64,000 bases of DNA, taken from NCBI GenBank assembly GCA_964580725.1, contig CAZOLV010000009.1, forward strand, positions 17,110 through 81,109, given 5' to 3'. This DNA comes from Amarolinea sp964580725 (GTDB lineage: Bacteria; Chloroflexota; Anaerolineae; SSC4; Amarolineaceae). The stretch's first letter is position 1. Each line of letters begins with the position of its first letter. The position numbers and the translations under genes are program-made. The notes beneath the pieces were generated by a model that was not told where the DNA came from, searched no databases, and saw nothing but the letters and a program-made list of their open reading frames with translations. Of this stretch, positions 26,815 through 35,385 are shown piece after piece.

Positions 26815-27603
26815 ATGAACACAGGCAAGAGCGCCAATTCGAGGAGTGAGGAAATCGAACCGATGACGAATTTGAGCCATGATATTCGTCGCTTCAACCG
26901 CTTCGAACTGAAGTACCTGGTGACACTGCGCCAGGCAGAGCAGGTCAAGCGGGCTTTGCGTGCCTTTCTGACGCCCGACGATCACGGCAGTCACAGCGGG
27001 CGCTATCCCCTGGCCAGCCTGTACTACGATTCGCCCGATCTGCGCTGTTATTGGGAAAAGGTGGATGGGGTGCGGGTGCGGCGCAAGCTGCGCATCCGGC
27101 GCTACGAGAACGGCGACATCCTGACGGAAGAGACGCCAGTCTTCGTCGAGATCAAGCAGCGGGTGGATCGGGTGACGCAAAAGCGGCGCATCATTCTGCC
27201 CTATGGCGCTGCGCTGCGCCTGTGCAATCGGCGTGAACTGCCCGACTGCGAGCCGCAGGATCGGCCGGTGATCGAGGAGATCTTCGCCTTCCTTTGGCAG
27301 TACAACCTGCGCCCGGTCAGCATCGTGCGCTATCAGCGGCAGGCGTTCATCGGCGCCAGATATGAGCTGGGGCTGCGGGTAACATTCGACACGGCGCTGA
27401 CAACGCAAGTCAACCGCCTCGGCCTGCACGAACCCGCCTTTGGCTGGCCCATGCTTGGCGCCAACTGGGTGATCATGGAGATCAAGGTCAATGAACGGCT
27501 GCCCTACTGGCTGACAGAACTGATCGCCGCCCACAATTTGCAGGCGACGCGCATCAGCAAGTATTGTCGCAGCGTCGAGGCGGCCAACGGGCTGCGCAGA
27601 TAG
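26815..27603 (+). CDS. VTC-domain protein (polyphosphate-polymerase-like)
   Basis: 262 residues from ATG 26815; a second in-frame ATG at 26863 (MTNLSHDIRRFNRFELKYLV) is equally credible. VTC-domain features: RFNRFELKYLV, SLYYDSPDLRCYWEKVDGVRVRRKLRIRRY (the basic phosphate tunnel strand), PVFVEIKQRVDRVTQKRRI, RYQRQAFIG and VIMEIKVNERLPYWLTEL, ending with the conserved SKYCRSVE. In eukaryotes the domain makes polyphosphate from ATP; bacterial homologues are usually annotated by domain only. It lies 13 bases before a DUF4956 gene and, further on, a DUF4353 lipoprotein, a recurring gene neighbourhood. Confidence 0.9.
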   Translation: MNTGKSANSRSEEIEPMTNLSHDIRRFNRFELKYLVTLRQAEQVKRALRAFLTPDDHGSHSGRYPLASLYYDSPDLRCYWEKVDGVRVRRKLRIRRYENGDILTEETPVFVEIKQRVDRVTQKRRIILPYGAALRLCNRRELPDCEPQDRPVIEEIFAFLWQYNLRPVSIVRYQRQAFIGARYELGLRVTFDTALTTQVNRLGLHEPAFGWPMLGANWVIMEIKVNERLPYWLTELIAAHNLQATRISKYCRSVEAANGLRR

Positions 27604-27616
27604 AGGAGGTTTTTTC

Positions 27617-28297
27617 ATGCAGGTGTTCGACTTTCAAGAGTTGAGCGGCGGATTTTCGGTGCTGGATGTGACGCTGGCGTTGACGCTGAGCTTTGCACTG
27701 AGCGCTTTCATCGGCTGGATTTACAAGATCACGCATCGGGGGGCGTCGTATACGCAGAGCTTCGTCTTCACGCTGGTGCTGAACGGCATGGTGACGGCGG
27801 TGGTGATGATGATCATCGGCTCGAACATCGCCCGGGCCTTCTCGCTGGTGGGGGCGCTTTCGATCATTCGCTTCCGCAACGCCATCAAGGAGACGCGCGA
27901 TGTCGGTTTCATCTTCTTGACGATGGTGATCGGCATGGCCGTAGGGACGAAGTTCTATCTGCTGGCCATCATTGCGGCGGTGGTGATCAGCCTGATGATC
28001 CTGCTGATGACGCGTTTCAACTGGTACGCCCGCGAGATGTCCGGCCAGATTCTGCGCATCCAGGTGCCCGATGGGCTGCCGTTCGATACGATGTTCGACC
28101 GGCTCTTCGTGAAATACACCAGTTCGTCCGAACTGATCAGCGTTGACTCGGCGCACGGCGGGCTGTTGACCGAACTGACCTACAGTATTGGGTTGAAGAA
28201 GCCCAATCAGATTCAGGAGTTCCTGGCCGAGATCAAGCGGCTGAGTGGCAACAACCAGGTGGCCCTGATCGCGGGCTACAACACGACGGATCTTTGA
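27617..28297 (+). CDS. DUF4956 membrane protein
   Basis: 226 residues with about four membrane helices in the N-terminal 135 residues and a cytoplasmic ferredoxin-like C-terminal part. DUF4956 signatures: VFTLVLNGMVTAVVMMIIGSNIARAFSLVGALSIIRFRNAIKETRDVGFIFLTMVIGMAVG. Start ATG 27617 follows AGGAGG with a T-rich spacer. Function unknown; the family travels with VTC-domain and carbohydrate-binding (CotH/DUF4353) proteins, suggesting a membrane partner in building or modifying a surface polymer (inference). Confidence 0.9.
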   Translation: MQVFDFQELSGGFSVLDVTLALTLSFALSAFIGWIYKITHRGASYTQSFVFTLVLNGMVTAVVMMIIGSNIARAFSLVGALSIIRFRNAIKETRDVGFIFLTMVIGMAVGTKFYLLAIIAAVVISLMILLMTRFNWYAREMSGQILRIQVPDGLPFDTMFDRLFVKYTSSSELISVDSAHGGLLTELTYSIGLKKPNQIQEFLAEIKRLSGNNQVALIAGYNTTDL

Positions 28298-28397
28298 TCC
28301 GCACAGACGAGAAAGGAAGACGACGTTGTGTTTGTTGACCGTCACGGTGCGCCAAGCGGCGGGTCTTTGATCCGCACAGATGACAAAGGAAGACGAC
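28291..28397 (+). repeat. 34-base direct repeat around the 3' end of the DUF4956 gene
   Basis: Positions 28291-28324 and 28364-28397 (TCTTTGATCCGCACAGA followed by an AAAGGAAGACGAC end) are identical except for two bases. The first copy contains the DUF4956 stop; the second supplies the ribosome site of the small frame at 28403. It looks like a short tandem duplication. Confidence 0.85.
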
Positions 28398-28402
28398 CGA
28401 CA

Positions 28403-28507
28403 ATGAACCTGACATTTCAACGCCACTATTCGATCATCGTGCTGCTGGTCAGCGTGTTGACCTTCCTGGCGCTGGCGCTGGGCAATCAGAAAATCGGGGC
28501 AGGATGA
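28403..28507 (+). CDS. Possible 34-residue single-helix membrane peptide
   Basis: ATG 28403 to TGA 28507. One hydrophobic helix (YSIIVLLVSVLTFLALALG) follows a short polar start (MNLTFQRH). AAAGGAAG lies upstream but rather far from the ATG. It is located between the DUF4956 and DUF4353 genes. It could be a genuine small protein of the cluster or the leftover N-terminus of a larger gene (a CotH-like gene is often found at this place), so it is listed tentatively. Confidence 0.4.
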   Translation: MNLTFQRHYSIIVLLVSVLTFLALALGNQKIGAG

Positions 28508-28588
28508 GTGAGTTTTCGAGAGTGCAAGGATTCGCACATGATGATGAGTGCTTCTCATGTTCACAATCCCCAATGTATCCGTTCGCAA

Positions 28589-28611
28589 CTCAGCACTCAG
28601 CATTCAGCATT
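28589..28611. repeat. Three heptamers CTCAGCA / TTCAGCA
   Basis: CTCAGCA-CTCAGCA-TTCAGCA is a short array of the same heptamer family seen at 1429-1489 and, inverted, at 55776-55925. It lies directly before the ribosome site of the DUF4353 gene. Confidence 0.6.
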
Positions 28612-28630
28612 GAATCGGAGGAATAAGACG

Positions 28631-30496
28631 ATGAACAAGTTAGCAAAGGTGAAGAACCTTCTGGTGATGTTGGCGCTGTTGGCGACGCTTGGAGCCTGCA
28701 GCGGTGGGGGGACGAGCGGTGTGCAGCCGTCCGGCGCTAATGCGCAGGTGACGGCGGCGGCAAATGGCGCGACTGCGCAGACCGGGCAGACGGCAGGAGC
28801 GGCGCAGGCGGCAACGTCTTTGCCAGAGGTGAAGTACGATGACGATGATCTGGCTGCGGGCGCACAAACCGGCAGCGTGACGACGATCCAACTGGCAAAG
28901 GGCGGGGCGACGGTGCAGGGCAGCGGCGCAACCGTCTCGGCGGATGGCCGCGTGACGACGATCAGTGCGGCGGGCGCTTACAGCATCAGCGGCGCAACGA
29001 ACGACGGCCAGATCGTGGTGGATACGCAGGATGCCGACGCAGTCACACTGACGCTGAACGGCGTCAATCTGACCAATCCGAGCGGCGCGGCGATCTATGT
29101 GGTCAGCGCCAACAAGACGGTGATCGTTCTGGCCGAGGGTACCGAAAATGTCGTGGGCGACGGCAAGGGCTATGTCTTCCCCGACGCCAACAGTGACGAA
29201 CCCAACGCAGCGATCTTCAGCAAGGACGATCTGACGATTGGCGGCAGCGGCGCCCTGACAGTGCAGGGCAACTACAATCACGGCATCGTGAGCAAGGACG
29301 ATCTCAAAATCACCGGCGGGCAGATCAGCGTGACGGCGGTCAACGATGGCGTCAAGGGGCGCGACTCGGCGGCGATCAAGGACGGCCAGATCACGATTCA
29401 GGCCGGCGGCGATGGCTTGCAATCGAACAACGACGAAGCGGCCGACAAGGGCTATGTGGTCATCGAAGGGGGCCAGTTGCACATCACGGCTGGGGCCGAT
29501 GGGGTACAGGCGCAGACGCGGCTGCTGATCAGCGGCGGCGAGCTGACGATTCGCACGGGCGGGGGCAGCAGCGCCACTGCGACGGCTGACAGCGCCAAAG
29601 GCCTCAAGGCCGGCGTGGACATCACGATCAGCGGCGGCGTGTTCGACATCGAGTCGGCGGATGACGCGGTGCACTCCAACCAAAGCGTGACGATCATGGA
29701 CGGCCAGTTCACGCTGGCTTCCGGGGATGATGGCATTCACGCCGATGCGACCTTGACGGTCAACGGCGGGGAAGTGGTGATTACGAAGTCATACGAAGGG
29801 CTGGAGAGCGATGTGATCACGATCAACGGCGGCAAGGTTTATCTGATTGCCGGGGACGATGGGATCAACGGCTCGAGCGGTACGGGCGGCGGCGGCGCGC
29901 CGCCCGCCGGGGGGCCTGGCGGCGGTGGTTTCGAGACGGGCAGCAGTCGCCTGGTCATCGGCGGGGGCGAGGTCGTGGTAGATGCGATTGGCGACGGTAT
30001 TGACATCAACGGAACGATTGCCATGACCGGGGGGGTCGTGATCGTACACGGTCCGAGCGCCAACTTCAACGGGGCGCTGGACTATCTCGGCTCGTTCACG
30101 ATCGAGGGCGGTCTCCTGATTGCCGCCGGCAGCGCAGGGATGGCCCAGGCGCCCAGCGCCGACTCGACCCAGTATTCGCTGGCGCACACTTTCGCCTCAG
30201 CGCAGGCGGCCGGCGCGCTCGTTCACATCGAGTCGTCGGCAGGAGAAGAAGTAGTGACTTTTGCGCCGCTGAGGACGTACCAATCGCTAGTGGTGTCGTC
30301 GCCGGAGATTACGAAGGGCGCAACCTATGTCGTCTACAGCGGCGGTCAATCCAGCGGAACTGAGGCCAATGGCCTCTACAGCGGGGGCGGCTACAGCGGC
30401 GGTGCGCAGGCGGCCAGCTACACAGTGACGAGCAGCGTGACAGGCAGCGTTGGCGGGGGCATGGGCTTTCCCGGCGGCGGCAGACGCCGGCCATAA
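28631..30496 (+). CDS. DUF4353 carbohydrate-binding lipoprotein
   Basis: 621 residues from ATG 28631, preceded by GGAGG. Signal peptide with lipobox LGACS (Cys about 22). After a Thr/Ala-rich segment, the body (about 75-540) repeats parallel-beta-helix-like rungs: NATNDGQIVVDTQDADAVTLTLNGVNL, SKDDLTIGGSGALTVQGNYNHGIVSKDDLKITGG, DGVKGRDSAAIKDG and DDGIHADATLTVNGGEVVIT, as in DUF4353 proteins. The tail is Gly/Ser-rich (GLYSGGGYSGGAQ, GGGMGFPGGGRRRP). Expected to be exported and lipid-anchored. In related clusters it accompanies VTC, DUF4956 and CotH genes; no CotH kinase gene is seen here. Confidence 0.88.
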   Translation: MNKLAKVKNLLVMLALLATLGACSGGGTSGVQPSGANAQVTAAANGATAQTGQTAGAAQAATSLPEVKYDDDDLAAGAQTGSVTTIQLAKGGATVQGSGATVSADGRVTTISAAGAYSISGATNDGQIVVDTQDADAVTLTLNGVNLTNPSGAAIYVVSANKTVIVLAEGTENVVGDGKGYVFPDANSDEPNAAIFSKDDLTIGGSGALTVQGNYNHGIVSKDDLKITGGQISVTAVNDGVKGRDSAAIKDGQITIQAGGDGLQSNNDEAADKGYVVIEGGQLHITAGADGVQAQTRLLISGGELTIRTGGGSSATATADSAKGLKAGVDITISGGVFDIESADDAVHSNQSVTIMDGQFTLASGDDGIHADATLTVNGGEVVITKSYEGLESDVITINGGKVYLIAGDDGINGSSGTGGGGAPPAGGPGGGGFETGSSRLVIGGGEVVVDAIGDGIDINGTIAMTGGVVIVHGPSANFNGALDYLGSFTIEGGLLIAAGSAGMAQAPSADSTQYSLAHTFASAQAAGALVHIESSAGEEVVTFAPLRTYQSLVVSSPEITKGATYVVYSGGQSSGTEANGLYSGGGYSGGAQAASYTVTSSVTGSVGGGMGFPGGGRRRP

Positions 30497-30546
30497 TGAG
30501 TCTCGACGCCGCCCGCCGGCGTCACCCTGAAACCCAATCGGCTGTT

Positions 30547-30608
30547 GCGCCGGTTGGCAACCGGCGCTCAGATGTGTAACGCCGGCTGCCAATCGGCGCG
30601 ATCTTTTC
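30547..30608 (+). terminator. Hairpins downstream of the DUF4353 gene
   Basis: GCGCCGGTT-GGC-AACCGGCGC (30547-30567) is a perfect 9-bp stem. CGCCG / CGGCG (30580-30598) is followed by CGATCTTTTC. A third stem, GACGCCG / CGGCGTC, is at 30505-30523. Together they probably end the VTC-DUF4956-DUF4353 transcript. Confidence 0.45.
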
Positions 30609-30666
30609 AGACGCCGGGTGCGAGGCAGCGTCCGGCGCTCGTAGATCCCGAAAGAAGATTGTGACA

Positions 30667-30818
30667 GGATGCAAGCAAGGATGCAAGCAAGGATGAAAGC
30701 AAGGATGCAAGCAAGGATGCAAGCGAGGATGAAAGCGAGGATGCAAGCAAGGATGAAAGCAAGCAAGGATGAAAGCAAGCAAGGATGCAAGCAAGGATGC
30801 AAGCGAGGATGAAAGCAA
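30667..30818 (+). repeat. 12-base minisatellite GGATGCAAGCAA
   Basis: About twelve units of GGATG[CA]AAGC[AG]A, two of them extended by four bases. The last unit runs into ATGAAAGCAATGTGG, the start of a DUF427-like reading frame, so the array appears to have grown from that gene's start region. Confidence 0.9.
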
Positions 30819-30880
30819 TGTGGAATGGGGCGATTGTGGCCGAAAGCGACCAGAGGATCGTCGTCGAAGGCAATCACTGC
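30809..30880 (+). pseudogene. N-terminal fragment of a DUF427-like protein
   Basis: MKAMWNGAIVAESDQRIVVEGNH matches the conserved opening of DUF427 proteins (xWNGxVIAES...VVEGNHYFP). After EGNH the similarity stops and the frame is unrelated. Only the first ~23 of about 90 expected residues remain, so it is a broken gene. The remainder of 30497-31021 holds only repeats and hairpins. Confidence 0.45.
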
Positions 30881-31021
30881 CAGCCTGGCCGACAAGATGA
30901 CGCTGTTGGTGCGCGAGTATCTGAAGCAGGGGTAGAATGGACGGGCGGTCGCCGCCGGGATGCCGGCAGCACCGCAAGCGCGGGATGATGAAGGGCGTCT
31001 GGCGGCGTTGCGAGGTGAGGC

Positions 31022-31297
31022 GTGAGTGCCGACCTCGTCCAGCGGAATGTTCGGCGCTCCGCAGCACAATGGGCTTTCATCCAGCGGGTTGCCAAGACCG
31101 ACGTCACGGTCAAGCTGCGACCGCATGTTGACCTCGAGTGCTTCATGCGGGTCTACGCCAACGCGGTCAGGCAACCGACCAACTACACGCTTGGACGAGA
31201 CGCCTTTCGGTTGACCATTGCCACCGCAAGTGCTACAATTGCTCCAAACAGGCCCTGGCGCCGCCGTAATCCTCAGAGTCACGCATGTTGTTGGTAA
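31022..31297 (+). pseudogene. Possible degenerate fragment of a small hypothetical protein family
   Basis: The frame contains KTDVTVKLRPHVDLECFMRVYAN followed by NYTL, which resembles a small uncharacterised family found near toxin-antitoxin genes in Chloroflexi and cyanobacteria (recognised by eye only). The C-terminal part is unrelated and no ribosome site is seen. It may be chance; it is kept because the surrounding kilobase is full of relics. Confidence 0.25.
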
Positions 31298-31509
31298 CCG
31301 GCCAAGGTAGCGAGGTTTGGCTGCGGACGGGCGCCTCGCCATTGGGGTGGGTCGTAAACGCGTGCTTCGACGGCACGCGGTCGCAATGATAGAATGCAGG
31401 CCAGTTCATCGAGTTGGCATCCAATACACAGGAGAGGTTGATACCATGTTGGACACCGTGACTCTGGATCATACAATTCAAGCGACAAGTTGTACAGGAG
31501 GTCCCGGCA

Positions 31510-31782
31510 ATGGTTGTCAAGGCGCTTTATCATGATGGGCTGCTGAAACCGGTCAAGCCCATTGACCTGACCGATGGCGAGTGGGTCGAGTTGGAGATCA
31601 CGCGGTGTCTACCGGCGAAACCAGCCAATGTCATTTCGCTCAAAGGGATTTGGAGCCGGCATATTCAGCCAACCGACGAGGGAGACTGGGTTTCGGCTAC
31701 CATTGCCGACATTCGGCGCGAGACCAGTGTCGAGCTTGAACGTCTGGCGGCAGAGTTGAGCGAGGCGCTCGCCGATGGCTAG
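31510..31782 (+). CDS. DUF104-type antitoxin
   Basis: 90 residues. It begins MVVKALYHDGLLKPVKPIDLTDGEWVELEI, the AF2212/DUF104 antitoxin pattern (short beta-barrel DNA-binding start), followed by a helical C-terminus (VELERLAAELSEALADG) that would wrap the toxin. AGGAGG lies nine bases before ATG 31510. It overlaps the PIN gene by eight bases, as usual for antitoxin-toxin pairs. Its toxin is truncated, so this is a solitary or decaying antitoxin. Confidence 0.8.
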   Translation: MVVKALYHDGLLKPVKPIDLTDGEWVELEITRCLPAKPANVISLKGIWSRHIQPTDEGDWVSATIADIRRETSVELERLAAELSEALADG

Positions 31783-32047
31783 GCCAGCCGTGTATGTTGC
31801 AGACACCCACAGTCTGCTCTGGTATCTATACGATGTGCCGCGTTTGGGATCGCGTGCGGAGGTGGCCTCTCGCGAGGTGAGCGCCGGCCGGGCTACCCTC
31901 CTGATTCCGGCCATCGTTCTGGCGGAGATTGTGCATATCGTCGAACGCCGTCGCCATGACATCAGATGGCTGAGCCATGATCCTGCGGCCGCGAGGGACG
32001 CTGTCACGCCGTTTGTCGAGGGCAACGACGACCAACCAAACTTGTGA
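31775..32047 (+). pseudogene. Truncated PIN-domain (VapC-like) toxin
   Basis: 90 residues, whereas VapC toxins have about 125-140. The N-terminal half is intact: VYVADTHSLLWYLYDVPRLG has the first catalytic Asp, and IPAIVLAEIVHIVERRRHDI has the catalytic Glu. The C-terminal half with the remaining acidic residues (D-R-I/ T-x-D region) is missing, and the frame ends in unrelated EGNDDQPNL. It is therefore probably without RNase activity. It overlaps the DUF104 antitoxin gene. Confidence 0.75.
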
Positions 32048-32070
32048 GGCAAGCCAACGCGTGCTATACT
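32042..32070 (+). promoter_or_regulatory. Sigma70-like promoter for the acyltransferase
   Basis: TTGTGA (32042-32047), 17-base spacer, TATACT (32065-32070), about 31 bases before ATG 32101. It lies exactly where the PIN fragment ends. Confidence 0.5.
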
Positions 32071-32100
32071 GCCCCATCCTACGAAACGGGAGTCTAGGCG

Positions 32101-32694
32101 ATGCAGCCAACGTTGTTTGCGAATCGTTTTCTGATGGGCGGTTTGCGCCGTCCGGCCAGTTTTTTGATGCGCCGGGCCGGCTGGCGCGTGGAAGGGCAGC
32201 CGCCCGCCCTGCCCAAGTACGTCATCGTCGGGGCGCCGCACACATCCAACTGGGATTTCTTGTTGATGCTCGGCGTCATCTTCACAGTGCAGATCGAACC
32301 CTACTGGCTTGGCAAGCACACCGCCTTTCGCTGGCCGTTAGGCGGGCTTTTCCGCTGGTTGGGCGGCATCCCAGTGGACCGCAGGAAGGCCAACGGCCTG
32401 GTGAGCCAACTGGTCGAGATTTTTCACGCCAGCGAAAGGCTGGTTCTCGTCATCGCGCCGGAAGGCTCGCGCCGCAAGGTGCACACCTGGAAGACCGGCT
32501 TCTACCATATCGCCCGCGGCGCCCAGGCGCCTCTGGCCCTCGTCTCACTCGATTACGCCCGTAAGGTGGTCGGTTTCGGGCCGGTGCTGACACCAACCGG
32601 CGACCTGGAAGCCGACATGAAAGAGATTCGCACCTTCTTTGCCCAGGCCACCGGCAAGTATCCTCACGAAACAGTCCAGGCCACCCTCGCATAG
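32101..32694 (+). CDS. 1-acyl-glycerol-3-phosphate acyltransferase-like protein (PlsC family)
   Basis: 197 residues. Acyltransferase motif I HTSNWDF (HX4D, His about 47), motif II-like GGLFRWLGGIPVDRRK and motif III IAPEGSRRK (EGSR). These are the catalytic and phosphate-binding motifs of membrane lysophospholipid acyltransferases. No clear membrane helix beyond the amphipathic N-terminus, so it is probably a peripheral membrane protein. The short form resembles the 'lysophospholipid acyltransferase family' proteins often annotated in Chloroflexi. A stand-alone gene with its own promoter. Confidence 0.88.
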   Translation: MQPTLFANRFLMGGLRRPASFLMRRAGWRVEGQPPALPKYVIVGAPHTSNWDFLLMLGVIFTVQIEPYWLGKHTAFRWPLGGLFRWLGGIPVDRRKANGLVSQLVEIFHASERLVLVIAPEGSRRKVHTWKTGFYHIARGAQAPLALVSLDYARKVVGFGPVLTPTGDLEADMKEIRTFFAQATGKYPHETVQATLA

Positions 32695-32829
32695 GGTCTG
32701 GCGCCCGCCTGCGGCATGTCAAGTTGACCGGCTGGCCGTGCGCAACGCCGGCGCTGAGCCGGCCGGCGCAGTTCGACATCGAGGCATTGGCCAATCGCGC
32801 CGGGGGGTTTTGGGCGCGAGGAGGTGACC

Positions 32830-35385
32830 ATGTCGAGAATGCCCCATCGCATCATCATCGGTCTGGCTGTGCTGCTCATGGCGTTGGTCGGCGGTCATGT
32901 GCAAGGCGCGGGGCGCACGGTGCGGGTCGGCGTCTATCAAAATCAGCCTAAGATCTTCCTGGACGAAGCCGGCCGGCCAGCCGGCTTCTTCATCGAGTTG
33001 CTCGACGGCATCGCCGCCCGCGAGGGATGGACGCTGGCCTACACGCCGTGCGAATGGGCCGCCTGTCTGGCGGCGCTCGAAGCCGGCACGCTCGATCTGA
33101 TGCCCGATGTCGCCTATTCGACCACACGCGACATGAAGTACGACTTTCACCGCATCCCCGTGGCCGAAAGCTGGTCACAGGTTTACGCCAGCCCGCGCAC
33201 GCCGGTTGACGGCATCAATGACCTGGACGGCCGGCGAGTAGCGGTGCTGCGAGACTCGATCCAACAAACGGTCTTCCAACAGTACATGCGCGGCTTTGGG
33301 TACGAAGTGACGATCGTCCCGACCGATTCGCTGGCCGAGGCGTTCGAACTGGCGGCCAACGGTGCGGCTGACGCCGCCATCGCCAGCAGTTTCTTTGGAA
33401 ATTACTTCTACCAGTCGTATCGCCTGGTCAAAACGCCGATTGTTTTCAATATGGCGACGCTGCACTATGCGACGGCCCAGGGACGTAACGCCGACCTGCT
33501 GCAAGCCATAGACCAGCATCTGGGCGCCTGGCTCACGGAGGCGAACTCTCCCTATTACACCGCGCTGAGTCGCTGGACGCAACAAGCGCCCGCCTACCGT
33601 GTGCCGCAGGCCTTCTATTGGGGCATCGGCATCGCCGGCGGGCTGCTGGCGCTGGCGCTTGGCGTCATCCTGCTGCTGCGCCGGCAGGTGCGAGTCAGGA
33701 CGAGGCATCTGGAACAGGCCAACGCGGCGCTGCGCGAAAGCGAGCAACGCTACCAGTTGATTTCGACGGCGGCTTCCGACTATATGTTCTCCTCGCGGGT
33801 GGATGCCTCCGGCGCGCTGGCGCTGGAGTGGGTCGCCGGCGCCTTCGAGCCGATCACCGGCTACACGCCGGAGGAGTACGTTGCCCACGGCGGCTGGCGC
33901 GCCGCTCTCCATCCCGATGACCTGGCGGTGGACGATCGCGACATCGAGAAACTGCGCGCCAATCAGCCCGTTGTCACCGAAATTCGCACCCTGACCAGGC
34001 GCGGCGACGTGCGTTGGGTGCGCGTCTATGCCCACCCGGTGATGGACGCCGCCCGCGGCAGCTTGACCGGCATCCACGGCGCAGTGCAGGACGTCACCGA
34101 GCGCGTGCGGGCCGATGCGGAGATTCGCCGGCGCAGCGAGGAGTTCGCCGCTCTCTACGAGATTTCGGGCGATCTGGCCGCCCAACACGAGTTGCCCACC
34201 CTGCTGCACAAGATCGTTGGTCACACGGCGCGCCTGCTGGCGGCGCCCGACGCCATCATCTACCTCTACGACGCGGCGCATGACGAGTTCGAGCTGGCCG
34301 CCGCCCAACAACCGATCCAGCCACTTGGCACGCGCTTCCCCGCACACGTCGGCGCGTCCGGCCTGGTCCTGCAGACGCGACAGCCGGTGATCGTCAATGA
34401 CTATCAAACCTGGGAACATCGCCGGGCCGAGGTCGCAGGTTCTGGCTTGCGGGCGGTGGCGCAGGTGCCAATGATCTACGGAGACAAGATCATCGGCGTG
34501 TTGGGCATTGGCGAATTCGGCAAGGAGCGCACATTCAGCGAGGCGGAAGTGCATCTGTTGCAACTGCTGGCGACGCAGGCCGCCAGCGCCGTGCACAATG
34601 CGCGGCTGTACGAGCAAATCCTCCGCTACACCGCCGAACTCGAACAGCGCGTGGTCGAACGCACCCGTGAACTGGCCGGCGCCAAAGAGCGCGCCGAATC
34701 GGCGGATCGGCTCAAATCGGCCTTCCTGGCGACGATGTCACACGAACTGCGCACCCCGCTCAACTCGATCATCGGCTTCACCGGCCTGCTGCTGATGGAG
34801 ATGGTTGGCCCGCTGAATCCCGAACAGACCAAACAACTTGGCATGGTGCAGGAGAGCGCCCGCCATCTGCTGGCGCTGATCAACGATGTGTTGGACATTT
34901 CCAAAATCGAAGCTGGTCAGTTCGAGTTGGCTCACGAGCGGTTCGACATGCGCGCCGCGTTGCAGCGCAGCATTGACAAATTCCAGCCTCTGGCCGACAA
35001 GAAAGGGCTGGCGCTCACTGCAACCATCGCGCCAGAGGTCGGCAGCGTCGTGGGTGATCAGCGTCGCGTGGAGCAGATCATGCTCAACCTGCTCAGCAAC
35101 GCCGTCAAGTTCACCGACCAGGGTCAGGTGGGGATGCAGTGCGTCGTCGAGGGGGGTCTGCTGATCGTCAGCGTCAGCGATAGCGGCATCGGCATCAAGG
35201 CGGAGCATCTGGAAAAGCTGTTCCAGCCGTTCCGCCAGCTCGACATGGGCATCGCTCGCCAGCATGAGGGCACCGGCCTGGGTCTCTCCATCTGCAAGCG
35301 GCTGGTGGAAGCGATGGGCGGCAGCATCTGGGTGACCAGTGAATGGGGCCGCGGCAGCCGCTTCACATTCACCTTGCCACTCTGA
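32830..35385 (+). CDS. Hybrid sensor histidine kinase with periplasmic solute-binding domain (SBP_bac_3-TM-PAS-GAF-HisKA-HATPase)
   Basis: 851 residues from ATG 32830, four bases after AGGAGGT; the GTG at 32824 lies within that ribosome site. Signal sequence about 7-25, then a family-3 solute-binding domain (TVRVGVYQNQPKIFLDEAGRPAGFFIEL... to about 245), a membrane helix near 262-282, PAS (about 305-420, with the PAC segment RWVRVYAHPVMD), GAF (about 440-590), HisKA TMSHELRTPLNSIIGFTG (His near 638), N-box NLLSNAVKFTD, G1 DSGIGIKAEHLEKLFQPFRQLD and G2 GTGLGLSICKRL. It probably senses a small ligand such as an amino acid. There is no receiver domain and no adjacent response regulator, so its partner is elsewhere. 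Confidence 0.93.
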   Translation: MSRMPHRIIIGLAVLLMALVGGHVQGAGRTVRVGVYQNQPKIFLDEAGRPAGFFIELLDGIAAREGWTLAYTPCEWAACLAALEAGTLDLMPDVAYSTTRDMKYDFHRIPVAESWSQVYASPRTPVDGINDLDGRRVAVLRDSIQQTVFQQYMRGFGYEVTIVPTDSLAEAFELAANGAADAAIASSFFGNYFYQSYRLVKTPIVFNMATLHYATAQGRNADLLQAIDQHLGAWLTEANSPYYTALSRWTQQAPAYRVPQAFYWGIGIAGGLLALALGVILLLRRQVRVRTRHLEQANAALRESEQRYQLISTAASDYMFSSRVDASGALALEWVAGAFEPITGYTPEEYVAHGGWRAALHPDDLAVDDRDIEKLRANQPVVTEIRTLTRRGDVRWVRVYAHPVMDAARGSLTGIHGAVQDVTERVRADAEIRRRSEEFAALYEISGDLAAQHELPTLLHKIVGHTARLLAAPDAIIYLYDAAHDEFELAAAQQPIQPLGTRFPAHVGASGLVLQTRQPVIVNDYQTWEHRRAEVAGSGLRAVAQVPMIYGDKIIGVLGIGEFGKERTFSEAEVHLLQLLATQAASAVHNARLYEQILRYTAELEQRVVERTRELAGAKERAESADRLKSAFLATMSHELRTPLNSIIGFTGLLLMEMVGPLNPEQTKQLGMVQESARHLLALINDVLDISKIEAGQFELAHERFDMRAALQRSIDKFQPLADKKGLALTATIAPEVGSVVGDQRRVEQIMLNLLSNAVKFTDQGQVGMQCVVEGGLLIVSVSDSGIGIKAEHLEKLFQPFRQLDMGIARQHEGTGLGLSICKRLVEAMGGSIWVTSEWGRGSRFTFTLPL

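Noticed and set aside
30667..30818. Possible CRISPR array
   Set aside because: Head-to-tail 12-base units with no unique spacers, and no cas genes in the window; the same holds for the arrays at 42155 and 55776.
30287..31342. 351-codon minus-strand frame across the 12-base array at 30.7 kb
   Set aside because: Made of repeat-derived LACILACF residues, with no ribosome site and overlap with the DUF4353 gene end.
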